Positions 32,092 to 41,636 are shown, counted from the stretch's first letter. The stretch: 64,000 nucleotides of DNA from Streptomyces ochraceiscleroticus (GCF_000720485.1 NZ_JOAX01000015.1:1-64000), one strand, 5' to 3'. Notes: generated by a model from the letters alone, not told the origin. Program-made: numbers and translations.

Positions 32092-33573
32092 CTACGGGTG
32101 CGTCGCCTCCAGCAGGACCCGGACCGTGCCGAGCGTGGTGTCCCTGGCGTCCGGCAGGTTCATGCCCGCCTCGATGCCGGTCCGCAGATAGCGCAGTACG
32201 GGCTCGGTGAGCCGTTCGCCGGGCAGTGCCGCGGGGATGCCCGGCGGGTACGGCGTCAGCATCTCCGCCGCGATCCGTCCGGCCGCCCTGGCCACCGGCA
32301 CATCTTCCGTCGCCCCGAAGAACCCGTCCCGCGGCAGGCACGCCTGCTCCAGCCGCAGCGTGGCCGGCGGCGGGATCTCGATCTCCGGCGCCGGGCGCAG
32401 CTCCGGCGCCGCCCGGCTGAGGTCCTGCAGCGCGGCGAGCAGCCGGTCGGCGGTGGCGCGGTCGTCGGCGTGCGTGAGCTGCGTGCTGATCCGGCGGTGG
32501 TCGGAGAGGTGGGCGTCGATGCCGCGGTGCGCGCGCAGCCAGTCGGCGCACCAGTACCCCGTCGTGCCCAGCGCACTGACGTCGATCACCACGGGCAGCG
32601 GATCGAAGTCGTGCCCGAGCCCGGGGCCGCAGAAGTCGGCGCGGTCGTTGACGTGCAGCCCGTCGATCTTCTCGATCCCGGTCCGCACCTCGGCGGCCAG
32701 CTCCAGCGCGTGGCCGAGCAGCTCCTCGCCGTGCTGCATCATCTGCCGCCGCCAGCCGTCCATGCCCGCGTACAGCAGTACCGAGGGACTGGTCGTGCCG
32801 AGCAGGTCGGCGCGGGACTTCAGCAGCGCCGGGTCGATCAGGTCGCCGCCCAGATGGAACACCGACCCCTGCTCCAGACCGCTGCCCATCTTGTGGATGC
32901 TGGTCACGCAGACGTCGGCGCCCGCGTCCATCGCCCAGGAGGGCAGATCGGGGTGGAAGGGCAGGTGCGCGCCCCACGCCTCGTCGACGATCAGCGGCCG
33001 GCCGCGGCGGTGGCAGACCTCGGCGATGGCCGCGATGTCGGCGCAGCTCCCGTACGGCGTGGGGCTGGTGACCAGTGCGCCGCGGGCGTCCGGGCAGGCG
33101 TCGAAGGCGGCTTCGTACGCCTCGGCCGAGGGTGCGTGCGCGAGGTGCCGGTCGGCGTCCCACTGCGGTTCCACCCAGACCGGGTTGACGCCCGAGAGGA
33201 TGAGACCGGACACCACGGACTTGTGCGCGTCCCGGCCGATCAGCAGCTTCTCGTGCGGCCCCGCGACGGCCAGCATCGCCGCCTTGACGGACAGCGAACT
33301 GCCGCAGGTCGAGAAGAAGGTGTGCGAGGCGTGCACGGCGTCGGCCATCAGGTTCTCGGCGCGCTCCAGCACCCGGCCCGAGGTCCGCCGGTCGTCCAGA
33401 CCCCCACTGGCCAGCACGTCGCCCTGGAAGACGGCATCGCCCAGCACCTCGCGGACCCGGGGATCGGCACCGCGGGCCTGCTTGTGTCCGGGCGGCGTGA
33501 AGGAGAGCCGCCCGAGCTCGCGGTAGTCGGCGAGCGCTTCGAGAACCGGGGCCTGCGTGTGATCCTTTGCCAT
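32092..33573 (-). CDS. Orn/Lys/Arg decarboxylase family (PLP, fold type I)
   Basis: 493 aa from ATG 33573. The major PLP domain is recognised by FTPPGHKQARGADP at the start, FFSTCGSSLSVKAAML (phosphate-binding loop), LIVDEAWGAHLPFHP (Asp to the pyridine N) and TSIHKMGSGLEQGS, whose Lys near 230 is the Schiff base. The C-terminal domain includes LTPYPPGIPAALPGE. Length matches the short, wing-less Bacillus SpeA-type members rather than the inducible E. coli enzymes. Substrate (Arg, Lys or Orn) cannot be fixed by eye. Monocistronic. Confidence 0.87.
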   Translation of the reverse strand: MAKDHTQAPVLEALADYRELGRLSFTPPGHKQARGADPRVREVLGDAVFQGDVLASGGLDDRRTSGRVLERAENLMADAVHASHTFFSTCGSSLSVKAAMLAVAGPHEKLLIGRDAHKSVVSGLILSGVNPVWVEPQWDADRHLAHAPSAEAYEAAFDACPDARGALVTSPTPYGSCADIAAIAEVCHRRGRPLIVDEAWGAHLPFHPDLPSWAMDAGADVCVTSIHKMGSGLEQGSVFHLGGDLIDPALLKSRADLLGTTSPSVLLYAGMDGWRRQMMQHGEELLGHALELAAEVRTGIEKIDGLHVNDRADFCGPGLGHDFDPLPVVIDVSALGTTGYWCADWLRAHRGIDAHLSDHRRISTQLTHADDRATADRLLAALQDLSRAAPELRPAPEIEIPPPATLRLEQACLPRDGFFGATEDVPVARAAGRIAAEMLTPYPPGIPAALPGERLTEPVLRYLRTGIEAGMNLPDARDTTLGTVRVLLEATHP

Positions 33574-33690
33574 GTACCCACGGCTTCCCGCGGTCGGCTG
33601 ACGTCAATCCGGGCATATGCCATGAGTGGCGACGAGCAGCGCTTCCTCGAACGTGGCCTAAGCAGAAGCCCGGCGGACGGCGGAGCGACG

Positions 33691-33696
33691 CATACT
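33691..33696 (+). promoter_or_regulatory. -10 element for a leaderless transcript
   Basis: CATACT ends 6 nt before the ATG at 33703, which has no ribosome binding site. This spacing is typical of actinomycete leaderless genes. No clear -35 element was identified. Confidence 0.4.
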
Positions 33697-33702
33697 GGCG
33701 GC

Positions 33703-34215
33703 ATGGGCAGCCAGTCGTCGGACACAACAGCCACTGGTCGGGGTGACGCGTACGCACGCGAAGACCCGGCCGGACAACAGAGCCGCAGCGCGGACGAGCG
33801 CGACCGCCGTGCCGATCAACGCGACCGCGTCGCGGACGAGCGCGAACGCCTGGCGGATGAACGGGAGCGCCTCGCGGACAAGCGGGAGCGCGCCCTGGAC
33901 GAGCGGGAGCTACGCCTCAGCGAGCTCCAGAACCGGCTGGACCACCGCGCACAGCAGATGGGAATGATGACGGCCGGCAGTCGGCAGCGGTCGTACGAGG
34001 CGGTCGAGCGGTCCCGCGCCCTGCTGGACGCGACCGCCGCCGGCCTCGAGCGGAGCCACGCGGCACTGCGCCGCGCGGACGCCAGTGACGACCGTGACCA
34101 GAAAACCGTCGACCGCGAGCTCAGGGCCTCGGAGCGGCAGGCGGCACCGGGCAAGGGCGATCGATCACGGGAGGCGGACATCAACGACGAGGCGGACGCG
34201 GCGGACGAGGCGTGA
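33703..34215 (+). CDS. Heptad-repeat coiled-coil protein
   Basis: 170 aa from ATG 33703 (in-frame ATG 33622 would add 27 residues). No catalytic family recognised. Residues about 30-75 form a run of seven-residue units of the type A-D-E-R-E-R-L (RADQRDRVADERERLADERE), a strongly charged coiled coil. It continues as LDERELRLSELQNRLDHRAQ. A second helix-rich part has RSRALLDATAAGLERSHAAL and an acidic end. Entirely hydrophilic and probably cytosolic; a scaffold or stress-related role is only a guess. Confidence 0.7.
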   Translation: MGSQSSDTTATGRGDAYAREDPAGQQSRSADERDRRADQRDRVADERERLADERERLADKRERALDERELRLSELQNRLDHRAQQMGMMTAGSRQRSYEAVERSRALLDATAAGLERSHAALRRADASDDRDQKTVDRELRASERQAAPGKGDRSREADINDEADAADEA

Positions 34216-34224
34216 CTCGGGCTT

Positions 34225-34662
34225 TCAGGTCCGGCTCCACGACCCCAGGACCATCAGCGTCTTCGTGCCCGTGACCCGGCCCGCGCTGCGCAGGCCGTCG
34301 ATGACCTGCTGCAGATGGGCGATGTCGCGTACCCGTACCTGGATGAGGGCGTCCGGGTCGCCCGCGATGGTGAACACGGCCTGTACTTCGGGGACGTTGT
34401 AGGCCGAGCGCACGATCTCGTTGACCCGCGTCGTGCCGGCGTACCGCAGCTCCACGAAGGCTTCGATGCCCCAGCCGAGCTTGCTCTGGTCGATCTGCGC
34501 GGCGAAGCCGGTGATCACCCCGATGTCCTTGAGCCGGTCCACGCGCCGCTTGACCGCGGCGACCGAAAGCCCCACCTCGGCGGACATCTCGGAGAAGGTC
34601 CGGCGGCCGTCCTCGCGCAGCAGCCGCAGCAGGCGGTGATCGATGTCGTCGACCTCAGTCAT
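34225..34662 (-). CDS. Lrp/AsnC-family regulator, divergent from IOR gene
   Basis: 145 aa from ATG 34662. N-terminal HTH: DDIDHRLLRLLREDGRRTFS with VGLSVAAVKRRVDRLKDIGV (about 5-50). C-terminal RAM/AsnC domain (about 65-140): AFVELRYAGT, AGDPDALIQVRVRD. It is divergent from the indolepyruvate ferredoxin oxidoreductase gene, with 173 bp between, the usual arrangement of an Lrp activator with an amino-acid-degradation operon. Confidence 0.88.
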   Translation of the reverse strand: MTEVDDIDHRLLRLLREDGRRTFSEMSAEVGLSVAAVKRRVDRLKDIGVITGFAAQIDQSKLGWGIEAFVELRYAGTTRVNEIVRSAYNVPEVQAVFTIAGDPDALIQVRVRDIAHLQQVIDGLRSAGRVTGTKTLMVLGSWSRT

Positions 34663-34835
34663 GCAAAGGAATGTATGTCGGAGCCTGTCATTCGTAAATA
34701 GTTTGCGGCTTGGCGGCGAGTTTCCTTTCGAGTCTTGTGCGTTCCGCTTCCTGTTGCTGTGCTGTGGGCCGTTCGTCACCACCTCATTTCCACTCCCTTT
34801 CCCGGTCCCTTCACAACGATGTCGAGGAGGCTTGC

Positions 34836-37800
34836 GTGAGCACCCCACCCGCTGCGGTGTCGCTCGACGACAAGTACACGGCCACCGATGGCCGGGCGCT
34901 GATCTCGGGCGTTCAGGCCCTGGTACGGCTGACGCTGGAACAGCGCCGGCTGGACGAGGCCCGCGGCCTCGACACACGGGCCTTCGTCAGCGGATACCAG
35001 GGATCGCCGCTGGGCGGCGTAGACCTGGAGATGGGGCGCGCGGCCCGCTTCCTGGACGAGGCCGGCGTGGTCTTCCAGGCGGGCGTCAACGAGGAGCTGG
35101 CCGCCACGGCGGTGGCCGGCACCCAGATGCTCGGCCAGGTGCCGGGGCGCCGGCACGACGGTGTGACCGGCTACTGGTACGGCAAGAACCCCGGCCTGGA
35201 CCGCGCGGCCGACGCCATCCGGCACGCCACCCTCGCCGGCACCGCGCCGCTCGGCGGGGCGGTGGCCTGGATCGGCGACGACCCGGGCAGCAAGTCCTCC
35301 ACGGTGCCCAGCTCCTGCGAGCGGATGTGCCAGAGCATGGCGATGCCCGTGCTCGCGCCCGGATCCGTCGCGGAGATCATCGAATTCGGGCTGCACGCCG
35401 TCGCGCTCTCCCGCGCCACCGGCCTGTGGACCGGCCTGAAGATCGTCGCGGACATCGCCGACGCCTCGGCGACCGTCGACTTCGACGCGGTGCGCCAGGG
35501 CATCCCCGAGCCGGACCGGACCGCGCGCCCCACGGCCCCCGCCCTCGTGGGCCCCGCCGCGCTCGACGCGGAGCACGACATGCTCACCCGCCGCCTCGAC
35601 CTGGCCCGCGCGTACGCCCGTACGGCAGGGCTCAACAAGGTGACCTTCAGCGCCCGCCGCGCCACCCTCGGCGTGCTCGCCTCCGGTACCTCCTACGCCG
35701 TCGTGCAGCGTGCACTGGACGACCTGGGCCTGGACGAGGCGGCCATGGAGGCGCTGGGCCTCCGGCTGATCCGGATGGGCATGCCGTTCCCCGTCGCGGA
35801 CGAGGACCTGGTGGCCATGACCGGCGACCTGGAGCAGGTCCTCGTCGTGGAGGACAAGGTGCCCTTCCTGGAGGGGCTGCTGAAGGAGGCGCTGTATCGG
35901 ACGGCTGACGCGCCCGTCGTCGTCGGGCGCCGGGAGGAGGACGGGCGGCCGCTGCTCACCGCGCGCGGCACGCTGGGCGCCGAGGACGTGGCCCGGGCAC
36001 TGGCCCGCCGCATCGGCGCCGACCGGCTGCCCGACGGGGCCCATGCGCACCTGGAGGCGCTCGCCCCGGCCCGCCCCGCCCGCATCACCCTGCCCACCGT
36101 CGCGGCCCGCACCCCGTACTTCTGCTCCGGCTGCCCGCACAACACCTCCACCCGCACCGACGACGGCACGTTGGTCGGCGTCGGCATCGGCTGCCACGCG
36201 ATGATCGCGCTGGACGGCGCCGGGCGCGGCACGCAGATCGGACTGACCCAGATGGGTGGCGAGGGCGCCCAGTGGATCGGCATCGCGCCCTTCACCGACG
36301 ACGCGCACTTCGTGCAGAACCTCGGCGACGGCACGTTCCACCACTCCGGCTCGCTGGCCGTCCGCGCCGCCGTCGCCGCCGGCGTCACCATGACGTACAA
36401 GCTGCTCTACAACGACGCCGTCGCCATGACCGGCGGCCAGCGCGCCGAAGGCCGCCTGGACATCCCCGCGGTCATCCGGCTGCTCGCCATCGAAGGCGTG
36501 CGCAAGGTCGTCGTCACCACCGCGGACCCCGGCAGCTACCGCGGCGTCCGGCTGGACCCGATCGCGACCGTGCGGCACCGCGATGAACTCCCCGATGCGG
36601 AGCGGGGATTGGCCGCCACCGAAGGCGTGACGGTCCTGCTGCACGACGACCGCTGCGCCGCCGAGGAGCGGCGGCTGCGCAAGCGCGGCGCGCTGCCCAC
36701 CCCGGTGGAGAAGGTCGCCATCAACGAGCGGGTGTGCGAGGGCTGCGGAGACTGCGGCGACAAATCGACATGTCTGTCCGTCCAGCCCGTCGAGACCGAG
36801 TTCGGCCGCAAGACCCGAATCCACCAGGCGTCCTGCAACACCGACCTGAGCTGCCTCAAGGGGGACTGCCCCTCCTTCCTGCTCGTCGAGCCGGGCCGCA
36901 AGGAGCCCCGGAAGATCCCGGACCTGCCGGTGGAACTGAGCGAACCGGCCCGCCGGTTCGGCCCCGGCGGCACCCTGCTGCGGATGCCCGGCGTCGGCGG
37001 CACCGGCGTGGTCACCGTCTCCCAGATCCTCCAGATGGCGGCCCGGCTGGACGGCCTGTACGCGGCCGGGCTGGAGCAGACCGGCCTCGCGCAGAAGGGC
37101 GGCCCCGTCCTCAGCGACCTGCGGATCGCCAAGACGCCGGTGACCGGCTCGCTGCGCGCCTCCCGTGGCACCGCCGACGTCCTGATCGGCTTCGACCTGC
37201 TCGGCGCCGCCTCCGACAGCAACATGGCGGTGGCGCGCGCCGGTCACACCGTCGCCGTCGTCAACACCGCCGTCGTACCGACCGCCGCCATGGTCACCGG
37301 CCGCGTCGTCCTGCCCGGCTCGCCCGACGACGCCCTCGAACGCATCGAGTCCGTCACCAGCCGCGAGGACAACCTCTACCTCGACGCGCAGGGCCTGTCC
37401 GAGGCCCTCTTCGCCGACCACATGCCGGCCAACATGGTGCTCATCGGCGCCGTCTACCAGCACGGCTGCCTCCCGATCAGCGCCGAGGCCGTCGAGGACG
37501 CCATCCGCCTCAACGGCGCCGCCGTCGAGAAGAACCTCGCCGCCTTCCGCTGGGGCCGCGCCGCGGTACTCGACCGCGCGGCCGTCACCGCCGCGCTCGC
37601 CGCCCCCGAACGCCCGGTCGTCGAGATCACCCGGGCCGCCGCGTCGATCGCCGCCGCGCACACCTCCGACGAGGAGCTGCGTACCGCCGTCGCCACCCGC
37701 ACCGCCGACCTCATCGGCTACCAGAACGAGCAGTACGCCCGCCGGTACGCCGACGACGTCGCCCGCGTCGCGGCCCTCGCCCAGGAGCGCGGCGGCGCCG

Positions 37801-38342
37801 AAGCCGGTACCTCCATCGCCCTCGCCTACGCCCACGGCCTGCACAAGCTCATGGCGTACAAGGACGAGTACGAGGTCGCCCGGCTCCACCTCGACGCCAC
37901 CGAACAGGCGAAGCTGCGCGACGAGTTCGGCGCCGGATCGGCCATCTCCGTCCTCCTCCACCCGCCCGTCCTGCGCGCCCTCGGCATGAAGCGCAAGATC
38001 CGGCTGCGCCGCACCGCGCCGGCCGCCTTCCGGGCCCTGCGCGCCGGCCGCGTGTTGCGCGGCACCTCCCTGGACCTCTTCGGGTACGCCGAGGTACGCC
38101 GCGTGGAGCGCGCCCTGATCGGCGAGTACCGCCAGTTGGTGCGCGGCGCGCTCGCGCACCTCACGCCGGAGAACACCGACGCCGTCCGTGCCGTCGCGGA
38201 GCTGCCGGACCTCGTTCGCGGGTACGAGGACATCAAGCTCGCGCGCGTCGCGGACTTCCGCGAGCAGGCCCGCGCCGCACTCGCGGCGCTCGGTACCACC
38301 CCCGCCCGCGCCGCAGCGGGCACGCACACGGAGGCACGATGA
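34836..38342 (+). CDS. Indolepyruvate ferredoxin oxidoreductase, fused alpha-beta
   Basis: 1168 aa from GTG 34836, with GAGGAGG at 34824-34830. It oxidatively decarboxylates aryl- or branched 2-oxoacids to acyl-CoA, passing electrons to ferredoxin. The N-terminal pyruvate-ferredoxin-oxidoreductase-like TPP region (about 15-240) has VSGYQGSPLGG and FQAGVNEELAATAVAGTQ. A TPP pyrophosphate region contains CSGCPHNTST and GDGTFHHSG near 496. A Cys cluster near 632 (CEGCGDCGDKSTC...SCLKGDC) suits an Fe-S cluster. The gamma-like domain near 715-900 contains GVGGTGVVTVSQIL. The product is a single-chain IorA/IorB fusion, as in several proteobacteria and actinomycetes. The next gene overlaps by 4 bp. 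Confidence 0.9.
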   Translation: MSTPPAAVSLDDKYTATDGRALISGVQALVRLTLEQRRLDEARGLDTRAFVSGYQGSPLGGVDLEMGRAARFLDEAGVVFQAGVNEELAATAVAGTQMLGQVPGRRHDGVTGYWYGKNPGLDRAADAIRHATLAGTAPLGGAVAWIGDDPGSKSSTVPSSCERMCQSMAMPVLAPGSVAEIIEFGLHAVALSRATGLWTGLKIVADIADASATVDFDAVRQGIPEPDRTARPTAPALVGPAALDAEHDMLTRRLDLARAYARTAGLNKVTFSARRATLGVLASGTSYAVVQRALDDLGLDEAAMEALGLRLIRMGMPFPVADEDLVAMTGDLEQVLVVEDKVPFLEGLLKEALYRTADAPVVVGRREEDGRPLLTARGTLGAEDVARALARRIGADRLPDGAHAHLEALAPARPARITLPTVAARTPYFCSGCPHNTSTRTDDGTLVGVGIGCHAMIALDGAGRGTQIGLTQMGGEGAQWIGIAPFTDDAHFVQNLGDGTFHHSGSLAVRAAVAAGVTMTYKLLYNDAVAMTGGQRAEGRLDIPAVIRLLAIEGVRKVVVTTADPGSYRGVRLDPIATVRHRDELPDAERGLAATEGVTVLLHDDRCAAEERRLRKRGALPTPVEKVAINERVCEGCGDCGDKSTCLSVQPVETEFGRKTRIHQASCNTDLSCLKGDCPSFLLVEPGRKEPRKIPDLPVELSEPARRFGPGGTLLRMPGVGGTGVVTVSQILQMAARLDGLYAAGLEQTGLAQKGGPVLSDLRIAKTPVTGSLRASRGTADVLIGFDLLGAASDSNMAVARAGHTVAVVNTAVVPTAAMVTGRVVLPGSPDDALERIESVTSREDNLYLDAQGLSEALFADHMPANMVLIGAVYQHGCLPISAEAVEDAIRLNGAAVEKNLAAFRWGRAAVLDRAAVTAALAAPERPVVEITRAAASIAAAHTSDEELRTAVATRTADLIGYQNEQYARRYADDVARVAALAQERGGAEAGTSIALAYAHGLHKLMAYKDEYEVARLHLDATEQAKLRDEFGAGSAISVLLHPPVLRALGMKRKIRLRRTAPAAFRALRAGRVLRGTSLDLFGYAEVRRVERALIGEYRQLVRGALAHLTPENTDAVRAVAELPDLVRGYEDIKLARVADFREQARAALAALGTTPARAAAGTHTEAR

Positions 38343-39481
38343 CCGTCGACCGGCTGCTGCCCACCCAGGAGGCCGAGGACCTGCTCGACCTCACCCGTGA
38401 CATCGCCGACAAGGAGCTCGCGCCCCGCGTCGACAAGCACGAGCGCGAAGAGCGCTACCCGGAGGGCCTGTTCGCCACCCTGGGCGCGGCCGGGCTGCTC
38501 GGTCTGCCCTACCCGGAGGAGTACGGCGGCGGAGGCCAGCCGTACGAGGTGTACCTCCAGGTCATCGAGGAGCTGGCGGCCCGCTGGGCGGCCGTCGCGG
38601 TGGCCGCCAGCGTGCACACCATGTCCGCGTACGCCTTGATGACATACGGCAGCGAGGAGCAGCGGCACCGCTGGGCACCCGGGATGCTCGGCGGCGGCCG
38701 GATCGGCGGCTACAGCCTCTCCGAGCCGCAGGCCGGCTCGGATGCCGCCGCGCTGACCTGCAAGGCCGTGCGGGAGACGGGCGGTTACCGGATCACCGGC
38801 AGCAAGGCGTGGATCACCCACGGCGGCAAGGCCGACTTCTACACCCTCTTCGCCCGCACCGCCGCCGGCAGCCGCGGCATCTCCTGCTTCCTCGCGCCCG
38901 GCGCCACCGAAGGGCTGACCTTCGGACGGCCCGAGGAGAAGATGGGCCTGCACGCGATCCCGACCACCGCGGCGCACTGGGACGGCGCGCTCATCGAGGC
39001 GGACCGGCTGATCGGCAGCGAGGGCCAGGGCCTGCAGATCGCCCTGTCCGCACTGGACTCCGGGCGGCTGGGCATCGCGGCGTGCGCCACCGGCGTCGCA
39101 CAGGCGGCCCTGGACGCGGCCGTCACCTACGCCAACGAGCGCACCGCCTTCGGCCGGAAGATCATCGACCACCAGGGCCTCGGCTTCGTCCTCGCAGACA
39201 TGGCCGCCGCCGTCGACTCGGCACGCGCCACGTACCTCGACGCCGCCCGCCGCCGCGACGCCGGCCGCTCTTACAGCCGCCAGGCCAGCGTCGCCAAGCT
39301 CATCGCGACCGACGCCGCGATGAAGGTCACCACCGACGCGGTGCAGGTCTACGGCGGATACGGTTACACGCGGGACTTCCCGGTCGAGCGCTACATGCGC
39401 GAAGCCAAGATCATGCAGATCTTCGAGGGGACGAACCAGATCCAGCGGCTGGTGATCAGCAGACAGCTCTCCCGGCCGTGA
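38339..39481 (+). CDS. Acyl-CoA dehydrogenase
   Basis: 380 aa from ATG 38339, overlapping the IOR stop in ATGA. The frame stays open far upstream, but that part is antisense-like shadow. FAD enzyme: YSLSEPQAGSDAAALTCKA (FAD binding) and ITGSKAWITHGGKADFYTLF in the middle, then RTAFGRKIIDHQGL, and near the C-terminus QVYGGYGYTRDFPVERYMRE with IFEGTNQIQRLVISR. The EGTNQIQR segment holds the position of the catalytic Glu in short-chain enzymes. Translational coupling to IOR suggests that it oxidises the acyl-CoA made by that enzyme, for example arylacetyl- or branched acyl-CoA. Confidence 0.92.
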   Translation: MTVDRLLPTQEAEDLLDLTRDIADKELAPRVDKHEREERYPEGLFATLGAAGLLGLPYPEEYGGGGQPYEVYLQVIEELAARWAAVAVAASVHTMSAYALMTYGSEEQRHRWAPGMLGGGRIGGYSLSEPQAGSDAAALTCKAVRETGGYRITGSKAWITHGGKADFYTLFARTAAGSRGISCFLAPGATEGLTFGRPEEKMGLHAIPTTAAHWDGALIEADRLIGSEGQGLQIALSALDSGRLGIAACATGVAQAALDAAVTYANERTAFGRKIIDHQGLGFVLADMAAAVDSARATYLDAARRRDAGRSYSRQASVAKLIATDAAMKVTTDAVQVYGGYGYTRDFPVERYMREAKIMQIFEGTNQIQRLVISRQLSRP

Positions 39482-39506
39482 GCCGCAGGAAACGGGGGAG
39501 ATGACG

Positions 39507-40079
39507 ATGTACGCGAGGTCCCTGGGCGACGACGGCGCGGAGCTGCGCCCGCTCGAACCGTGGCAGGCCGAGGAGTTCCTGGCCCACATCGAGCGGGGGC
39601 GGGAGTTCATCGGGCAGTACGTCGGCCTGCCGGACGTCGTCACGAACCTGGAGTCGAGCCGCGCGCACCTCAGCTCGTACGCGGAGAAGGCCGCGGCCGA
39701 CACCGGGCGCATCCACGGCATCTGGATGGACGGCAAGCTGGTCGGCGGGGTCCTCTTCCGGACGATGGACCTCGCGAGCGGCACCGCCGAGGCGGGCTGC
39801 TGGCTGGAGCCGTCGGCGGCGGGCAGGGGACTGGTCACCAGGGCCGTGCGCGTGCTCATCGACTGGGCCGTCGAGGAGCGCGGCATCCACCGCGTGGAGT
39901 GGCACGTCTCCTCGGCGAACGCACCCAGCATCGCCGTGGCCCGGCGCCTCGGCATGACCAAGGACGGCGTCCTGCGCGAGAGCTACCCCTACCGGGGAAA
40001 GCGGCACGACATGGAGGTCTGGTCGGTACTCGCCCCGGAATGGCGCGCGGGCAGGGAGAAGCCGTCCGAGGGGTGCTGA
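39507..40079 (+). CDS. RimJ/RimL-type GNAT acetyltransferase
   Basis: 190 aa from ATG 39507, chosen because GGGGAG at 39494-39499 is 7 nt upstream (ATG 39501 is too close). The beta-alpha pattern with LRPLEPWQAEEFLAHIERG at the start, AGCWLEPSAAGRGLVTRAV as the acetyl-CoA loop, and VEWHVSSANAPSIAVARRLG as the late strand-helix places it with ribosomal-protein N-acetyltransferase relatives. It lies 25 bp after the acyl-CoA dehydrogenase, so it may be read through with that operon. Substrate unknown. Confidence 0.83.
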   Translation: MYARSLGDDGAELRPLEPWQAEEFLAHIERGREFIGQYVGLPDVVTNLESSRAHLSSYAEKAAADTGRIHGIWMDGKLVGGVLFRTMDLASGTAEAGCWLEPSAAGRGLVTRAVRVLIDWAVEERGIHRVEWHVSSANAPSIAVARRLGMTKDGVLRESYPYRGKRHDMEVWSVLAPEWRAGREKPSEGC

Positions 40080-40133
40080 TCACCGCCCCGCGGCCTGCGG
40101 ATACCGTGCGGACATGGCAGACGTGGTCGAGGG

Positions 40134-41516
40134 ATGGGCGGGTGGTCCGGCGTGCTGATCGATGAGCTGCGGCAGGAACTGCCGGACGGCCGGCTGGTCG
40201 AGGACCCGGAGGTCGCCGCCGGGTTCGTGCACGACGAGGCGGAGTGGGCGCCGCACGGGACGCCCCGCGTCGTCGTCCGGCCGCGCACGGCGGAGGAAGT
40301 ACGCACCGTGGTCCGCGCCTGCCTGCGGCACGGCGTCCCCCTCGTCACCCGCGGCGCCGGCACCGGCCTCTCCGGCGGTGCCAACGCCGTCGAGGGCTGC
40401 GTCGTGCTCTCCACCGAGCACATGAACACGATCCGGGAGATCGACCCGGTCGAACGGCTCGCGGTCGTCGGCCCCGGCGTCGTCAACGACGACCTGCGTG
40501 CCGCCTGCGCCGAGCACGGCCTGTGGTACCCGCCGGACCCGGCCAGCGCCCCCTGGTCCACCATCGGCGGCAACGTCGCGACCAACGCGGGCGGCTTGTG
40601 CTGCGTGAAGTACGGCGTCACACGGGACTACGTACTCGGGCTGGAGGCCGTGACCGGCACCGGCGAGCTGGTCCGGCTGGGGCGACGGACGGCCAAGGGC
40701 GTCGCCGGATACGACCTCGCCGGACTCCTCGTCGGCTCCGAAGGCACGCTCGGAGTGATCACCGAGATCACCGTACGGCTGCGCCCGCAGCGCGAGCCGG
40801 AGCGCACGGTCGCCGGGTACTTCTCCTCCGTCGTGGACGCGGGCCGCGCCGTCGCCGCGGTCGGCGCCGCCGGGCTCACCCCCTCCGCGCTGGAGCTGAT
40901 CGACCGGCACTGCCTGGCCGCCGTCGACAAGTGGAAGAACATGGGCCTCTCCGTCGACGCGGACGTGGTGCTGCTCGGCCGTACGGACGCGCCTGGGCCG
41001 GCCGGCGAGCAGGAGGCCGCGCACATGCTGGCCTGCTTCGAGGAGGCGGGCGCCACCTGGGCCGCGCAGTCCACCGACCAGGAGGAGGCCGACGCGCTGT
41101 TCGCGGCCCGGCGCCTCGCCTACCCGGCGCTGGAACGCCTCGGCCCGGTCCTCACCGAGGACGTGTGCGTCCCCAAGGCCGCGGTACCGGAGATGCTCGC
41201 CCGCATCGAGCGCGCCGCCGCCCGCCACGACACCCTCATCGCCAACATCGCGCACGCCGGCGACGGCAACCTCCATCCGCTGCTGATCACCCCGCCCGGC
41301 GACACCGCGGCACAGGAGCGCGCGCAGGCCGCCTTCCACGAGATCATCGCGGACGCGATCGACCTGGGCGGCACGGTCACCGGCGAGCACGGCGTCGGAC
41401 TCCTCAAGCGCGACGGCCTGGCCCAGGAGCTGTCCGCACCCGTCCTGGACATGCACCACGCGATCAAGAGGGCCCTGGACCCGCAGGGCATCCTCAACCC
41501 GGGCAAGGTCGTGTGA
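40134..41516 (+). CDS. GlcD-type FAD-linked oxidase/dehydrogenase
   Basis: 460 aa from ATG 40134 (GTG 40152 possible). The PCMH-type FAD-binding domain covers about 40-215: VVRPRTAEEVRTVVRACLRH, VTRGAGTGLSGGANAVEG, and STIGGNVATNAGGLCCVKYG near 145. The C-terminal FAD-oxidase domain has IANIAHAGDGNLHPLLI and GEHGVGLLKRDGL (about 375-430). The family oxidises 2-hydroxyacids such as glycolate or D-lactate. No Fe-S subunit gene follows. The start is 54 bp after the GNAT stop. Confidence 0.88.
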   Translation: MGGWSGVLIDELRQELPDGRLVEDPEVAAGFVHDEAEWAPHGTPRVVVRPRTAEEVRTVVRACLRHGVPLVTRGAGTGLSGGANAVEGCVVLSTEHMNTIREIDPVERLAVVGPGVVNDDLRAACAEHGLWYPPDPASAPWSTIGGNVATNAGGLCCVKYGVTRDYVLGLEAVTGTGELVRLGRRTAKGVAGYDLAGLLVGSEGTLGVITEITVRLRPQREPERTVAGYFSSVVDAGRAVAAVGAAGLTPSALELIDRHCLAAVDKWKNMGLSVDADVVLLGRTDAPGPAGEQEAAHMLACFEEAGATWAAQSTDQEEADALFAARRLAYPALERLGPVLTEDVCVPKAAVPEMLARIERAAARHDTLIANIAHAGDGNLHPLLITPPGDTAAQERAQAAFHEIIADAIDLGGTVTGEHGVGLLKRDGLAQELSAPVLDMHHAIKRALDPQGILNPGKVV

Positions 41517-41636
41517 CGGTGACGGCCACGATCCCCCCGTGCCCGTCCCGCGAACTCAGCCTTTAGGCTGATCGTCCGGTGATCCACTGCGGTCGTCGCG
41601 CAGGGCCGACAAAGAGACGAGGGGGACGAACACTTC

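Noticed and set aside
32020..33702. Upstream extension of the coiled-coil frame
   Set aside because: It is antisense to the decarboxylase gene and not protein-like; the real start is near 33703.
34776..38327. 1183-codon leftward open frame across the oxidoreductase gene
   Set aside because: Antisense shadow; no domain, whereas the forward frame has TPP and Cys-cluster motifs.
36734..38338. Upstream extension of the acyl-CoA dehydrogenase frame
   Set aside because: It overlaps the oxidoreductase coding frame; the family's N-terminus begins exactly at ATG 38339.
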